Assembly: GCA_013400155.1 (NCBI GenBank)
Contig: VXBM01000026.1
Coordinates: 341,542 to 405,541 of the forward strand
Length of the DNA stretch: 64,000 bases
Direction of reading: 5' to 3'
Source of the DNA: Helopsaltes ochotensis
Taxonomy: Eukaryota > Chordata > Aves > Passeriformes > Locustellidae
The position numbers and the translations under genes were made by a program. Below, piece by piece: positions 50,421 to 62,913 of the stretch. The first letter of the stretch is position 1; each line of letters starts with the position of its first letter. The notes under the pieces are model-generated. The model saw only the letters and a list, made by a program, of their open reading frames with translations. It ran no database searches and had not been told where the DNA came from.

Positions 50421-51927
50421 ATGCCCACGAAATGCGGAGCGAAGGGACTTGGCACACCTTCCTGAGTTGCAGGATGTTGTTATGCGGGTTTTTTTCCCCC
50501 GTGTTTCCTCCCTTCGCCCAGATATTAAACTGCATTAGAAATATTAACGAAATACATTAGGTATTTTTTGTTCGGATTGAAACGAGTTAGAAATTATTCA
50601 GGATTTTCTGTATCCCTCTATTCAGTGCCTGCTCCCCCTCCTTTGTCCTCTCATCAGCACCCGTGGTACGCCTTGCCTTATTCCTTTGGTAACATTAAAC
50701 CTTATTTCTCCGTAAATACACAGTTTAGTGGGGGAAAAAGAATCACGCCCAACTACCACAATGCTTAGCCTGTTTTATCAAGAAAAGGACCAGGACAGCC
50801 CTGAGGATCTTCAGCCCCTCAAGGAAACAGAAGAACCTGATAGTATCCCCCAAACACTAAACGAGCACTCACATAGTCTGGTATTTTGGCTCTTCCTCCT
50901 CATACTTACGTTTTAGTGGGAAATGATGCATGGATGATAGCACACTTTCCAGATTTCATGATTCACTCCCACTTATATAAAAATTTTAAAACTATGAACA
51001 AAACAAAATTTTATTAAAACACCTGCTTCTGAATTTAGTTTTGATTCCAGTCTATATAGCATTAAGCAGAGGATTTGAATATGTCTCAGAAATGTTCTTG
51101 AAAAAAATGTTGCAGCTGTAATGTTTCAGGTTTGACAGTGAGATTGTGCAAAAAATTTTACAATCAGCCAGTTGTTGAAACAGGTACATATTCCTTTGTT
51201 ATTTACTGAATGCTGTCTTTGTCACCTTAGTAACATTTAGAAAGAAAATGCTTGCTGTTACTATCACTTCTCTATGTTTTGTGGTTTTGACTTAATTTTA
51301 CCTTTTTATGTCTTTGTACTTCAGGGGTTTTTTGCCTTTGCATTTCCTCACCTTTAGTGACTTTGTATTCCAAATCATGCAGGCTTTATTCACATCTCAT
51401 CCCCTGTGCTAAAAGCCTAAGTCCGTAGTAATTGAGTTCTTCATTACAACTGCCTTTGAAGTACCTTCATTGTTTTCAGTATTGAAAATACAACAAAATT
51501 TAAAAATGTAGGAACATTTATCAGTCATTGCCATCATAACTGGCTGTTGGAAGACAGAAAGAAATATTCTGCATTACTTCCCACCTCTTCATAGTGAGCT
51601 GCTTCATGTACATAACATGAATTTCCACTACGAGACCTCTGTTGTTGCAGTGGTGGTATTGAACAGAAAAGGACATTTGTGGGGAAAAGAGGTTCAGTGA
51701 GCCCCTAAAGATAATCTGACTTTGTGGATTTTTTTGGTTGCTTTGGTTGGTTTCTAATATTATCTGCTGCAGTCAGGATTAGACTTTCTTTTGGGATTTA
51801 TGTGGATCTCTAGAATAATCTTTTTAGTTCTACATCCTTTCTATTACAATGATGAAGAAACAAGGCCAGTGTCATGCTGTCATTTAATTTATTTGCATCA
51901 TTCCTACATAATCCAAATGCTCTTAAG
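50421..51927. other. Upstream flank of ASXL3, nothing recognised
   Basis: G+C content falls quickly away from the island. No exon of a divergent gene was identified. From memory the mammalian upstream neighbour is CCDC178, and none of its coding sequence was recognised here. Confidence 0.5.
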
Positions 51928-52045
51928 TCATAGAGTGGTTTGGACTGGATCATCTAGCTCCAACCACTCTGCCATGAGCAGAGACATCTCCCACTAGATC
52001 TGGTTGCTCAATGCTCCATCCAACCTGGCCTTGAAAGCTCCTTCT
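51928..52045 (-). mobile_element. CR1 3' end fragment
   Basis: On the plus strand TCATAGAGTGGTTTGGACTG, then GATCATCTAGCTCCAACCAC and CATCCAACCTGGCCTTGAAA: a CR1 3' UTR in minus orientation, truncated at about 120 bases. Confidence 0.9.
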
Positions 52046-52184
52046 GTTCTTCATATGAAAATGGTTGAGAATCTGCCTTTGCCAGAGAAAGAAAACTTAC
52101 TATGCTGTTTGCTGTTTTGGAGGATCCACTGGAGAGTATCCACTAGAGAAGAGAGCTGGGGGGTACTCTCTATGTTTCATGATT

Positions 52185-52238
52185 AAAAAAAAAAAAAAAA
52201 TTGGAATTTGTACTCCTGAAATAGATTTTTTTTTTTTT
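52185..52238. repeat. Poly(A) and poly(T) pair
   Basis: 16 A end at 52200 and a 13-base T run lies at 52226-52238, so the two could pair in RNA. A further A run of 19 lies at 52479-52497. Confidence 0.85.
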
Positions 52239-52579
52239 GCAATAGATGTTGTAGCTGAATCCAATATAGTTGGCAAGCATACACAGTGCCTCAACAGAAC
52301 TGTACACTTCTGCTTTAAGGGAGTTAAAAATCATGTGTAAGTCTAGAAGCACAGCAGAAAAAGGTCAAGTTCATCTTATGCAAGAAAGTATTTGCTGTTG
52401 ATTATAGATACTATTTACTGCATGTATTGGACCTGACAGTACAGGAGATCATAACTGTTGCTTCTCTAACTGAATTTGAAAAAAAAAAAAAAAAAAAGGA
52501 AAATTGAGAAATGGTGAACTGCCTTTAAACTGCAACCATTGGAACTATGGCCAAAAGCTCAGCATATATAACATGTATA

Positions 52580-52607
52580 AGTGTGTATATATACGTGTGT
52601 GTGTGTA
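52580..52607. repeat. TA/TG microsatellite
   Basis: TATATATACGTGTGTGTGTGT, a short dinucleotide run. Confidence 0.85.
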
Positions 52608-55491
52608 AATATTTACAGCATATTGTAAACCAGATTGAATAACCTGCAAATACTGCAGAAAGATGTTGCATTAAAATACATAATGAATTTTTACCTAAGC
52701 AATATTTATGTGATATTATGGAACCAGATGTTACTGTTTTGACCATGGATGGAATCAGTTGTTTATTATGGATGTATTTGTGTCCAGTTACTTTTTCTTG
52801 CATCCACAGAATGGTCAAATGATGCTAAAATAATATTGGAGGCTGATTTCTGAGCTTCAGTACTCAGTGAATGCATTTATGTGAGCTGCTATAGAAGTTT
52901 AAGGCTTACCGTTATCTAATAAGCAACCTGAAGAACATTATTCTTGTTTCCTGCACAGAAAAATTACTTTTGATGTCTACTGCCAATTTTTATTCTTGTG
53001 TACAGTAATACTCCTGTTAAGCAGAAATCTGTGACCTCCACTTATTATTGAAATGTTTATACATATATAAATATGCATTGCTTCAATACAATGAAACATT
53101 GTTTCAATACAAATTCCAGTTTCAGCTCTTGCAAAAGAGCTAGTATCAGCTGGTACATGAAAATGCCATATGTGTGCAGAATGATTTATTCACAGCATGA
53201 CAATTTAATCTAATGTGCCACTTCTACAATGGAAATTATATTCTCTACAATTGAACAAGAGATGCTGAGTTACAAGATAATTAAAAAAATATCCCAGAAG
53301 ATACTAATGGTGTCACTGCATTTCCTAAATTAGTGTTAGCACAGTGGTGACAAAAAGCAAACCAGAAAATTTGGATTTGTGTGGACTGGGGGGAAACCAA
53401 AGTTTTGGGATGGACAATTGACAGTTAACCATTTACAGATACTGGTGTCTATTGGTGTAGAGTGTGTTTTATACCATTTATTTAAAGAATGCCTGTTGCC
53501 AAGTATCCAGACAGTTTGAGCTTTACGGCATTTATTACACTTAATGGAACTTTTCTCTTTTAATCATATGCCATATGGACTTGAATCAACATCCTGAGTT
53601 TTTCAAATATGTTACTAAGTCATAATAACAAGCTCAGAATCTAGTATTATCAGGATGATGTTACTGTATTTTCAAAGTCTCCTGAAGATGATGAAAAAAA
53701 CGCCAGGTTCCATAGGCTATACTTGATATGGGAGGGTAAAAGTTAAATCATATGCGCAGAATATTCTTCTCTTGAGCATGCCACCTCTTCTTTGAGGTTG
53801 GCAGAGGTCATAGAATGTATGGAAGAGTTCACTCTTCCCCCCTCCCCCCAAGAAATTAAAAAGGCACAGCCATATTTTTCAGTTCTCAAATCAAGGTGTA
53901 AATTATTTAGGTACACCTAAATTATGTACATTTATTCCTAACTGTGCAATATGTGCTGAACTATTAATAACAGAGCACTGTAAAATCTAAAGTTTACCTG
54001 AGACCTAACTCCATAGGAAATTTTATAATAATCAAAGCTTTGACTGTAAATAGCGAGGATTTATTCTGTTGGCTTTAGAGTTCACCACAGTTGTTGTTAC
54101 TTTTGTCTTTTGACCAGGGATAGCCAAATACTATAAATGTAGGGTTATTTCCTTTTCTCCTTCCTGTAGCTCTCCAGCAGGCAGATAAACACTCAGGTCT
54201 TTTTTATGGCCCTGCAGCTGATCTAATAAATGTGGTTGCGGCTAAGCTGTGATCCGCTTTGTCCTCCCAATGTGTGAGAAGTGATACATCCAGCACAGAG
54301 AGCTTCCCAGGCAGTCACCCTCCAAACTACCTCCAGGCTGCACTTCCCTTGGCCATGCTGGCCATCAGTTCTTGTACTACAGCTATGGAACCACCCTTTC
54401 CCAAATCCATAGGGACAATTTCTATAAGAAGACCGTTGTCTTTGAGCAATGAACAGTTTACAAGATGCCATAAAAACGTTGGAAAGAAAACATTTCTTTG
54501 TACATACACAACAGAAGAGTAGAGAACCTGCCACTGAAGCATTGCACTCCAACTGCATATAGATCACACCTCCTGGCAGTTCTGTAAACCTCAGAGGAGC
54601 AGGAAATATCTGCAGATGGCTCACAAGATTACTTTCATTTTTATATGACACCGTTTAGTCAAATCAAAACCAGAGCAGCTGATAGTTTATCTCATCTGCT
54701 CTTTTTTAGATGCTTATCTAGTTGATTATATGGAAGTTTCTGCATGGTTTATAAATATGCAATTATAAGAAAAAAAAATCAAAACTGTTTACTTGTAGTG
54801 TCTGATTTAACAGAAATTACGTATCTTCCTATCTTAGAAAGAGATTCTAGAATTCCAAATGTATGGATGCTATTCTAATACCATACTTCAACCCACAGAA
54901 TGAACTTCACCCCCAGGAGAGACACGTGATGAAATATCTCCGTAAGTTATATAGAATTTCAAGGAACTGTGAAGGTGTCTGGGAGGAGGTACAGGCGAAG
55001 TTTATACAACGTACTCATGATAAGTCTCAAGTTGTCACAACAAACCAACAATTACAGGACAAGTACTGGTATCCAGAACCTGATATGAAGGACTGGAGCT
55101 TAATACGAAAACTACTCACCAAGATTAAGACAAGTGACTCATGCAGTACCCTTACAACCTACCCTTTGCAATTTTTTTTTCTGTGAATGACTGATATCAC
55201 AGTCAATTTTAGCAATCACATAATTTTTTTTTGCCATTATTCCAGCTATCTAGCTATCTTTCTGTAATAGACACCCATTAAATGACCCAACAGAGAATTT
55301 GCATTGTGTGAAATCTGCTGCTACACATTCTGATCACTCACAATTGAAAGCAGTAAGAATTAGTACCATTTAATGTCTTACAATGAGTATCTTTTTTTTT
55401 TTTCCCTGGAATATAAATTAAATGTCATCAGCAGGTTATGGTAAAGCTGATGAGGAACTAGATTTTAAAAGACAATTCACAGATGACCTGA
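52608..55491. other. Upstream flank, unassigned
   Basis: Mostly A+T-rich. 54160-54620 is G+C-richer with open frames on both strands (87 residues plus, 142 residues minus) but no recognised domain. The frame at 54863-55186 is listed separately. Confidence 0.45.
54863..55186 (+). other. Unrecognised 107-residue frame with exon-like borders
   Basis: The frame is rich in charged residues (LHPQERHVMKYLRKLYR). Within it, TTCAACCCACAG at 54887-54898 looks like a splice acceptor and GAGGAG|GTACAG at 54988 like a donor, which would delimit a 90-base in-frame exon. Frames of this length are expected several times by chance in 64 kb. Product unknown; a coding exon of an upstream plus-strand gene is only one possibility. 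Confidence 0.15.
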
Positions 55492-55629
55492 AAAAATACC
55501 AACGCCAACCCCCCCCCCCAAAAAAAACCCCCAAATTAAAACCACACAACCAAAAAAACAACCCCCACACAAATATAACAAACAAACAAAAACAAACACC
55601 CCCCCCCAAAAAAAAAAACCCAAACAAAC
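55492..55629. repeat. A/C-rich simple sequence
   Basis: CAACCCCCCCCCC, AAAAAAACCCCC and AACAAACAAAAACAAAC units on the plus strand, with almost no G and few T. Confidence 0.92.
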
Positions 55630-56529
55630 TTTTAAGACCTTCTCAATGGACTAATTGCAAATTTAAGGAGTAACATGCCATTCATGTTATCACATAAATA
55701 ACTTCCTAAACTAATGCCTGGAGACCTACACACTTTGAACTAAATGTTGCTGTGTTGGGATTCAGATACAAAACACACAGTCCAACATAATGAAAAGTAA
55801 TAAAGATCATGGTTGTACTACAGATATGCAATTCAAATTTGTCTTTGTAAGTTCAAAAGCCTGGAATCCTGTAAAAAGGGAATTCAGAATTTAGGTTGTC
55901 TCTCTAGCTTGTTGGGGGAAAAGGACTACAGACATATAAGTTATCTTTGGGATAAGTGCACACCTGCTCACACCTGCTTGCCAAGGGCAACTTGGAAATA
56001 TTTTGAATTGTTTGAACATAATGGATTGTTTTCCCTTACTTTCTGCATTGCAAGATAAATGAACAACACAGTCTGCTCAGCCTTCTGCTACTTGCAGGTA
56101 TCTACCTACATGGATCTGCAACTTTCAGACAATAACAAAAATAGGAGAGAAATAAAATATTAGTTTATTGACAGCACAGACTTCTTAAGAAGGAGAATGG
56201 GGATGATGCAGTGCTAGCAGAGGGCATTTCTCAGGTGCAGTGATGTAAAAAAGCAACTTCAGTCTGAGGAATCCTTTTTTTGCATTTAGTCGAGGCTCTT
56301 GCTGCAGAAATGGTGGTGGATTTTTCTCTTTTGCTGCTCCTATATGGCTGTGAAAATAACCATCACTACACCACATATCATATGATGCTTCAGCACAGAT
56401 CGATAACCAAATCTGATCTGGATGTATTATATTATATTTCTCTATTTGAGCTTTGCCCCACTTCTGTAGGAAGAACAACATCTTCTCTCCTGAAGTTAGT
56501 AGACAAATCTCTGAATGCTTGGAACAAAT
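55630..56529. other. Upstream flank, nothing recognised
   Basis: A+T-rich spacer. A 126-residue minus-strand frame at 56185-56565 has no domain. Confidence 0.5.
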
Positions 56530-56995
56530 AAAGACAGGTGTTGGAGTGTGTCCATGGAAGGGCAACCAAATTTGTGAAGGATCTGGAGACTATGTCCTAT
56601 GAATAGTGGCTGAGGGAGCTGGGGATGTTTAGCCTGGAGAAAAGGAGGCTTGGGGAGACCATATCACTCTCTACAACCACCTGAAAGGAGGCTGTAGCAA
56701 GGTGGGGGTTGCTCTCTTCTCCCAGTCAACTAGTTACAAGTGAACGTGACCTCAAGCTGAACTAGGGAAGGTTAAGGTTGGACATTAGGAAAAATTTCTT
56801 CATGGAAAGGGTTGTTAAGCATTGGAAAGGGCTGCTTAGGGAAGTGGTGAAGTCACCATCCCTGGAAGTGTTTGAGAAATGACTGGACATAGCACTCAGT
56901 GGTTTAGTTGGCATGGTCGTGTTTGGTCAAAGGCTGTACTCAATGGTCTTGAAAGTCTTTTCCTGCCTTAATGATTCTAAGATTCTGTAATTCTG
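56530..56995 (+). mobile_element. CR1 3' end fragment, about 465 bp
   Basis: The plus strand reads GGAGTGTGTCCATGGAAGGG, GTTTAGCCTGGAGAAAAGGA, CTACAACCACCTGAAAGGAG, TTAGGAAAAATTTCTTCATG, CCATCCCTGGAAGTGTTTGA and ends in CR1 terminal units (ATGATTCTAAGATTCTGTAA). This is the ORF2 end plus the 3' UTR, complete at 3' and truncated at 5'. Confidence 0.96.
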
Positions 56996-58249
56996 TTGAT
57001 TGAGACCCCAGCTCTGCAAAACACCCCATTCACACCAATACTTGCAGCACCAGTGCCATTTTATATATTGACTTATATTAGCTATTTAAGTGTAATATGA
57101 TAAAAGCCAAATAATGACCAAATAACACAGTTATTAAAATGACAATATTTTGTTTATTAAGCATAAAAAGGTATGTGTTGTAATTTGCAGCAGACTAGTC
57201 CTTGGGAGCGTGAGTGTAATGTAACCACATCAGATATTAATTTGTAGGCATCAAAATGGCAAAATATACATATATAGCTATATGTATAAGTTGAAGTTAT
57301 GCATGTTTGACTTTTACACTCTTTTTAAACTGTTAATAAATAATAAGTTTAAACATTCTATGAATATCACACAAGAAACAAAGACTTACAAACATGCTAG
57401 AACTATGAGGTTAAAATTTTTAATGTCTGTTTTCAGTGCTTGGTTTCTTCAATCATCTTTCTGTTTTTGTTCTCAGCTACTCTCTGCTATATCTCAGATA
57501 AACTTACGTCCATGCTTAGACAATTCTATTCCTTTGAGCCATCCATTTTCTATACTCCAGCCATTCAACCAGAGATCCCTTAGACCTTAAAGAAATAAGG
57601 ACAATTAGTATTTGATACCACCATTTTCCATTTGTAAGAAAGAATTTCCCGCTATAGTTAAGAAGTAAAACTTTCATCTCTATTCATATATACAGTTCAT
57701 CATGTTCATTATAGGCTACAAAATTAAATTAAAATATAATATCAATACTGAGCATGGGACATATCACAGTTTAGTTGGCGTGTATTTGCCCACACAGTGA
57801 TATTTCAAAGTTTAAAGGAAGGTGAAGTCTGAATCCCTTTCTATTCCCAGTTCTATACCTTTTTCAATTTAAAATATGTGAGTAGCCCACTGAAGTTCAT
57901 GAGACTAGCTGTGTTAAGGAAATATTTAACCATTAGTAGAACCAGGCTGACAGCATGGCAGCATGTAATACGTGCACTGGAAACTATTTGGTTGGATTGT
58001 AGAGGGCATATGGAAGAGATACATACCTATGCTGTTTCTTTGTGGATTCTGAAAAAATCAAAAGTGAGTGTAGCACTTTTCTGCTATGCCTAGTTAATCC
58101 TGTACTAAGATATAGAAATAATTTACAGAAATTAATGTTTTAATTATCTCTTTTCCAGATTTTTAAAGCATTCTTTTAAATATGTGAGTTTATGAAGTTA
58201 AGAAATTTAATTGTAAGTAACCATTAAACAGAGACACAGATGATTTTAT
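56996..58249. other. Upstream flank, nothing recognised
   Basis: A+T-rich DNA with short open frames and a TATATAGCTATATG-type palindrome near 57272. No repeat family was seen. Confidence 0.5.
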
Positions 58250-59300
58250 ATGCTCTTCTAGAAGAATTAACACCTATGGATGTTCATTGTCATCACTGCA
58301 CATTGACTGCATAACTGCTCTGGGTTTTATATGGCCCTTGTGAAGTTTGTGGACAGGAAACCCTATCAACAAATTATGATAAGTTACTGGAAAGCTAATT
58401 TGGAAAATGTAAGGATTTGCATGGCAAATGACTCTTTTTAGAGCCTGAGGCTAGGGCAGGGGCAGGAAGTAAAGGTTACAAGGAGGATTATAAGTGTGTG
58501 CACAATTCATAATGAAGGCTTGTGGACTGTGAGCTTTGTAGATCAATCACTTCAAATAGCTGCCTTTTGGGTTATACTCAACAATTATAAGGGGAAAAAC
58601 CTGTAAGGAAGTTATTCAGGGAAATGAAAGAATCTAACACATTTTTAACAGGAGAGTATAATTTCTGATAACTGCCTTTATAGCTGACTCGGTTTCTCTA
58701 CTGAATTTGCATTTAAGAGACGATTAAAATAACCTTATAATTTGCTGCATTCATCCTGCTACAACTTATGAAAAAGGAAAGAAAATAGTTACGCATAATT
58801 ACTGTAAGTATTCGCAAAAGAATAATATTCTGCATGCATAGCATTTACCCTGCCTTTTTAAAGGCCAGCCATTTGCATGCATCAAAAATAAGACTTTTTA
58901 TGAAAAAGGAGAAGTTGCCTTTATTTGATTTAAAAAAACCTAAATTGGTTATTTATAAACAATCAAGATAACTGGTACAAGGAGTGCATTACAAGCAGTT
59001 TTTCAAAGCATATGAAAATGTTCTGTATTAATAAGCATTGTGGGAATAAAACATCACTTACGCCAGTCCAGTCATAATGATATTTTAGGTAGATAAATTA
59101 GAGTGTTACAGCTTGGCAGCAAAAGGCTTACTGTAAAACTTCCTTACACAACGTGTGCTAAATTCTTAGACGCAGATTTGCCATTGTGGAAGGGGCAAGC
59201 TCACAGCCTATACATCATTTACATGATGCATGACAGTCTACGTTACCTATTATGCAGGAACATACTATAGTGAAAATACCAAGATGTGTTTTTAATCTTC
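58250..59300. promoter_or_regulatory. Candidate conserved noncoding element with POU octamers
   Basis: The segment lies 8-9 kb upstream of the ASXL3 island. ATTTGCAT octamers occur at 58415 (inside ATTTGCATGGCAAAT, a 6-base inverted repeat with a 3-base spacer) and 58871, and TGCATGCAT at 58831. It also holds forkhead-like TTTATAAACAA and A+T-rich homeodomain cores. No repeat signature is present. Enhancer function and conservation are inferred. Confidence 0.3.
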
Positions 59301-60321
59301 CACGTGACAGAGATCACTGCTATTTTCCAGCTGATCAGTGCTCTCTAAGCAGCCCAACCACATCAACTGCAAGCACAGCCTATCCCAGGTCTATTTAGCC
59401 TATAAGTGACTGTGTCTTAGCAATTTCAAAGAAAATTTGTTAATTTTTAGTTTTCCACATCAGGATTAATCTAAGGTTACTAAGATGTATAGAATGCTGT
59501 TCCTCTAATTGACTGTTTTGAAGGTCTATTCTGTAAGCATTTACATGGAGGATTCAGTTCGTGTATCCATGAGGTCATGCTAAGAAATATTTCTCATGCT
59601 TACAAGCCAAGAAAAGGCTGAGATGCCTTAATTAGGCTCAAGCATGAATGGTTTAATCCAAAGTCATACACCCCAATACTTTCCCCCTAGATTTTCTTTG
59701 CCTGTAAATATACAAAAGTCCAATGGAGCCTCCCTGTTGAGCTGCCCATTCTATGCATGCTGCTTCTGTGCATGTCTTCTATGAGCAGCCAGGCAAGACA
59801 CCTGAAACTCTACCTTAAAGGTAGCAAGCAGTGTGTGATGGGGCATCTGGTTACATTTAGTGATTTACTGAAAGAAAACAGTCTACTAGTAATCAAAGAA
59901 TTTAGTAAGGCGCCTAATATTCCACCTCTGATTCTGAAAAATAGGAAGGTATTCTCTTATTTACTTGCTTTAATGCCGTAGTTATACTTTTTAAAAGAGT
60001 GAATTAGCTAGCTAAAATATACAGATTTTCTTTCATAAGATCAAGTTTCACATAAAATTACTCTAGCTTTACTTTTGTGGTTATCCATACATTATTAAAA
60101 CATTCTTTTCCTTTGGCATTTCTACTGTGGGGAAGAGGTTGGAACAAGTTTCAGGTTCCAGAATAAATGGAGGATGGTTATTCTGGTCTGAACAAGCAAA
60201 ACTGCGGTTGCTGTAGTCAGGACTGCAAACCAGATTTGGTTTAAAAAGTATCATATGTGAAATCCTACAAGGCACAGAAGAAAGAATATGTTCAAATCAA
60301 GATGCTGCACTATTGCAGAAA
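59301..60321. other. Upstream flank, nothing recognised
   Basis: A+T-rich, short frames only. Confidence 0.5.
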
Positions 60322-60525
60322 TTCTGTGCTCAATTCCTGGCTCTGCTCTTTCTTTGAATCCTTGGAAATCAGTTGCTTTTTCTCTAGCACAGTTCTCCAA
60401 CTCAAACTAGAGATGTTAATATTTAATTTTTTCCTCCATTTGTCTTCCTTGCTTATTCAAATTGAAAGCTTGTCTGAACAGGGACTGAAAATCTCTTGGT
60501 ATGTATACATCATGGAATAAAGAAG
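60322..60525 (+). mobile_element. MIR-like SINE relic with its 3' tail
   Basis: The plus strand follows an amniote MIR-type SINE: CTCAATTCCTGGCTCTGCTC, then a pyrimidine-rich CTCTAGCACAGTTCTCC block, then the 3' tail CAAATTGAAAGCTTGTCTGA, ACAGGGACTGAAAATCTCTT, GGTATGTATACATCATGGAA. The consensus has AGATTGTAAGCTC...GGGACTGTCTCT...TATGTGTTTGTACAGC here. Diverged but complete in order. Confidence 0.7.
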
Positions 60526-61925
60526 AAACCTGATCTTGGTTGGGTCTCTCAGGCTACCATATGAAGGAATTTATATATATTTCTATATATATTGAGGTAA
60601 GTTGTATGATAGCTAAAAAATAAATTTTTGCAATGAAAAATTATTGCCTCACTTTTTTTCATGAAGATTTCTAGGGAATGTCGAGTGTTGAAATGTTGCA
60701 TGGGAGCAGTCCAGCCTGTGGACAGAGGGGGAGAAAATTGTCAGCTGGCCAATAAGAGCAGCTTTCTGCATATTTTGTGCAAATGGAACATCACAAAGAT
60801 ATGAACCAGTAATAATTTTATCAGACTGCAAAACTGAATGAATTTGGCAATTCTGTACAAAGGAGTTTCCAGCACAGATGCTAACATAAGAAAAAGTTAT
60901 TGTACTAGTGGCTGTTTATCATTTCTAAGGAGAATTCTCTTCCTCTGTTTATTTTTGAATAAGAAATATTACTTATATGCCTGGATATTTTCTTTCCTAG
61001 TAATTCCATTTTCTGAAGAGTCTGAGAATGGTGAGATAAACTGTCATACCTGTGTTCACTTTCAAAGGATTCCTTAAACCCAAATCTCCTCAGGTTTTGC
61101 AATTTCATGACTGAAAAACCACTATACCAAACATTGTAAAACATAGCCAAAAGGTTTAAATTCACTTGAAATTGGTCAGGTTTAACTTGAAGAAAATTGC
61201 TTTTCAAAAATTAATCTTTACTGCTTAAAATATGAGCTACTGAAGAATAAAACAGCCATGGATTGTCATACTTTCACTGCCAGAAATTGTGGAGTCAACA
61301 TGGTTTTCCTTACTTGTGTAACTCCTATGCCTCTGCTTTCCATTATTAAGACTGCACAAGCTGTGTAATGATTAGGTCTATATTATTTTTATGTGATTCC
61401 AACACTATTCCAACAACACTATTCCTGCTGTTTGTTTTGTCCCCAAGTGAATATGTGCACTTTTACCATGTAAAGAGATGGGGTTTTTTTTCATCAGCAG
61501 AGAGCGTGAAAAGGTAAGAAACACTAGCCAGATTAAATATTTTTTATGACCAAACAGAAAGGCATAAAAATAATTATATGTAAAATGTAATGAATTGACT
61601 CTTTTAGCTACCACTCTTCCATTTTTCTTCCTAGATTATTATTCTTTTAAAATGCAAAATCTCAATGTTCTTTGAACACTGGCAGTAGTGTTCTATCTTC
61701 TACAGTTGGGGATTTCAGGTTACAGAATATTATTCCAATATTACTTACAGGTTTTGACCTTTACTCTTAAATGCCAGATTTCAATAGCTTTATGGAGTTC
61801 AGTAATCCACAAAGTATATTTGTTCTATACAAACAGTCTCAGTGTGTCCCATGATTGGTTGATTAAAAATGTAAAAAGATTGAGATGCAGCTAGTTTGGA
61901 TTTATGCACTTACGATATTTATCTT
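60526..61925. other. Upstream flank, nothing recognised
   Basis: A+T-rich. A small A/T-only patch lies near 60570-60592 (TATATATTTCTATATATATTG). Confidence 0.5.
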
Positions 61926-62913
61926 TGTGGCGCATTGACCCTGGATATGTGCCAGGTGCCCACCAAAGCTGCTCTATCCCTCACCTCCTCAGCCAGACAA
62001 GGGAAAGAAAATTTAACAAAAGGCTCGTGGGTTGTGAAAAGAACAGGGAGAGATCACTCATCAGTTACTGTCACAGGCAAAACAGTCTCAACTTGAGGAA
62101 ATTAGTTGAATTTATTAACTATCAAATCAGAGTAGGAAAACAAGAAATAAACCCAAATCTTAAAATACCTTCCTGCCATCCCTCCTTTATCTGCAGGCTC
62201 GACCTCACTTGTGATTTTCTTTACCTCCTTCCCTTCAGGGGCACAGGGGGAACAGGGAATGGGGGCTACAGTCACTTCATCACATGCTGTCTCTGCCACT
62301 CCTGCCTCCTCAGGGGGAGGGGAGGACTCTTCACACTCTTCCCCTGCTCTAACGTGGATCCCTCCCATGGGGGACAGTCCTTCTCCAGTGTGCCTTCTCC
62401 ACAGGCTGTCAAGTCCTGCCAGTGAGCCTGCTCCAGCATGGACTTCCCATGGTATCACAGCCTCTTTTGGTCACTCACCTGCTCCAGCACAGGATCCTCC
62501 ATGGGCTGCAGTGGATCTCTGCATTCCTGTGATCCTCCATGGGCTGCAGAGGCACTGCTGCCCCACCATGGGCGGCACCATGGGCTATGGGGGAATCTCA
62601 GCTCCAGCGCCTGGAGCAACTCCTGTCCCTCCTTCTGCACTGACCCTGCTGTCTGCAGAGTTGGTGCTCTCAGTCTCATCTCATATCTCCCTCTGACTGC
62701 AAATGATCCGGTTTTTTGTCCCCATTCTTAACTCTGGTATCCCTGAGGTGCTGCCACCATCGCTGATGAATTCAGCTTTGGCTGGCAGTGTGTCTGTCCT
62801 GGAAGTGGATGGCTTTGGCTCTCTAGGACGTGGGGAAAGCTTCTGGCAGCGTCTCACAGAAACCACCCCTACAGCCTCCCACTACCAGAATCTGTCCACA
62901 CAAACTCAATACA
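61926..62913 (-). mobile_element. Solo LTR of an avian endogenous retrovirus (about 990 bp)
   Basis: Plus-strand start TGTGGCGCATTGACCCTGG and end ...AACTCAATACA give TG...CA termini. Between them is the layout of a familiar avian LTR: GGTGCCCACCAAAGCTGCTC, AAAGGCTCGTGGGTTG, TGAATTTATTAAC (AATAAA polyadenylation signal on the minus strand), a CAGGGGGAACAGGGAATGGG block, then several imperfect CTGCTCCAGC...CCATGGGCTGCAG units (about 62340-62600). The polyadenylation signal places transcription on the minus strand, the same direction as ASXL3. No internal retroviral genes adjoin it. Clear target duplications were not found. It appears to be the same family as the 9174 copy. Confidence 0.82.
62340..62600. 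repeat. Imperfect tandem units inside the LTR
   Basis: Units containing CTGCTCCAGC or its variants and TCCATGGGCTGCAG recur at intervals of roughly 40-60 bases. This is normal for this LTR family and varies in copy number between insertions. Confidence 0.65.

Noticed and set aside
54223..54651. 142-residue minus-strand frame
   Set aside because: No recognised domain and overlapped by an open frame on the other strand; local composition explains it.
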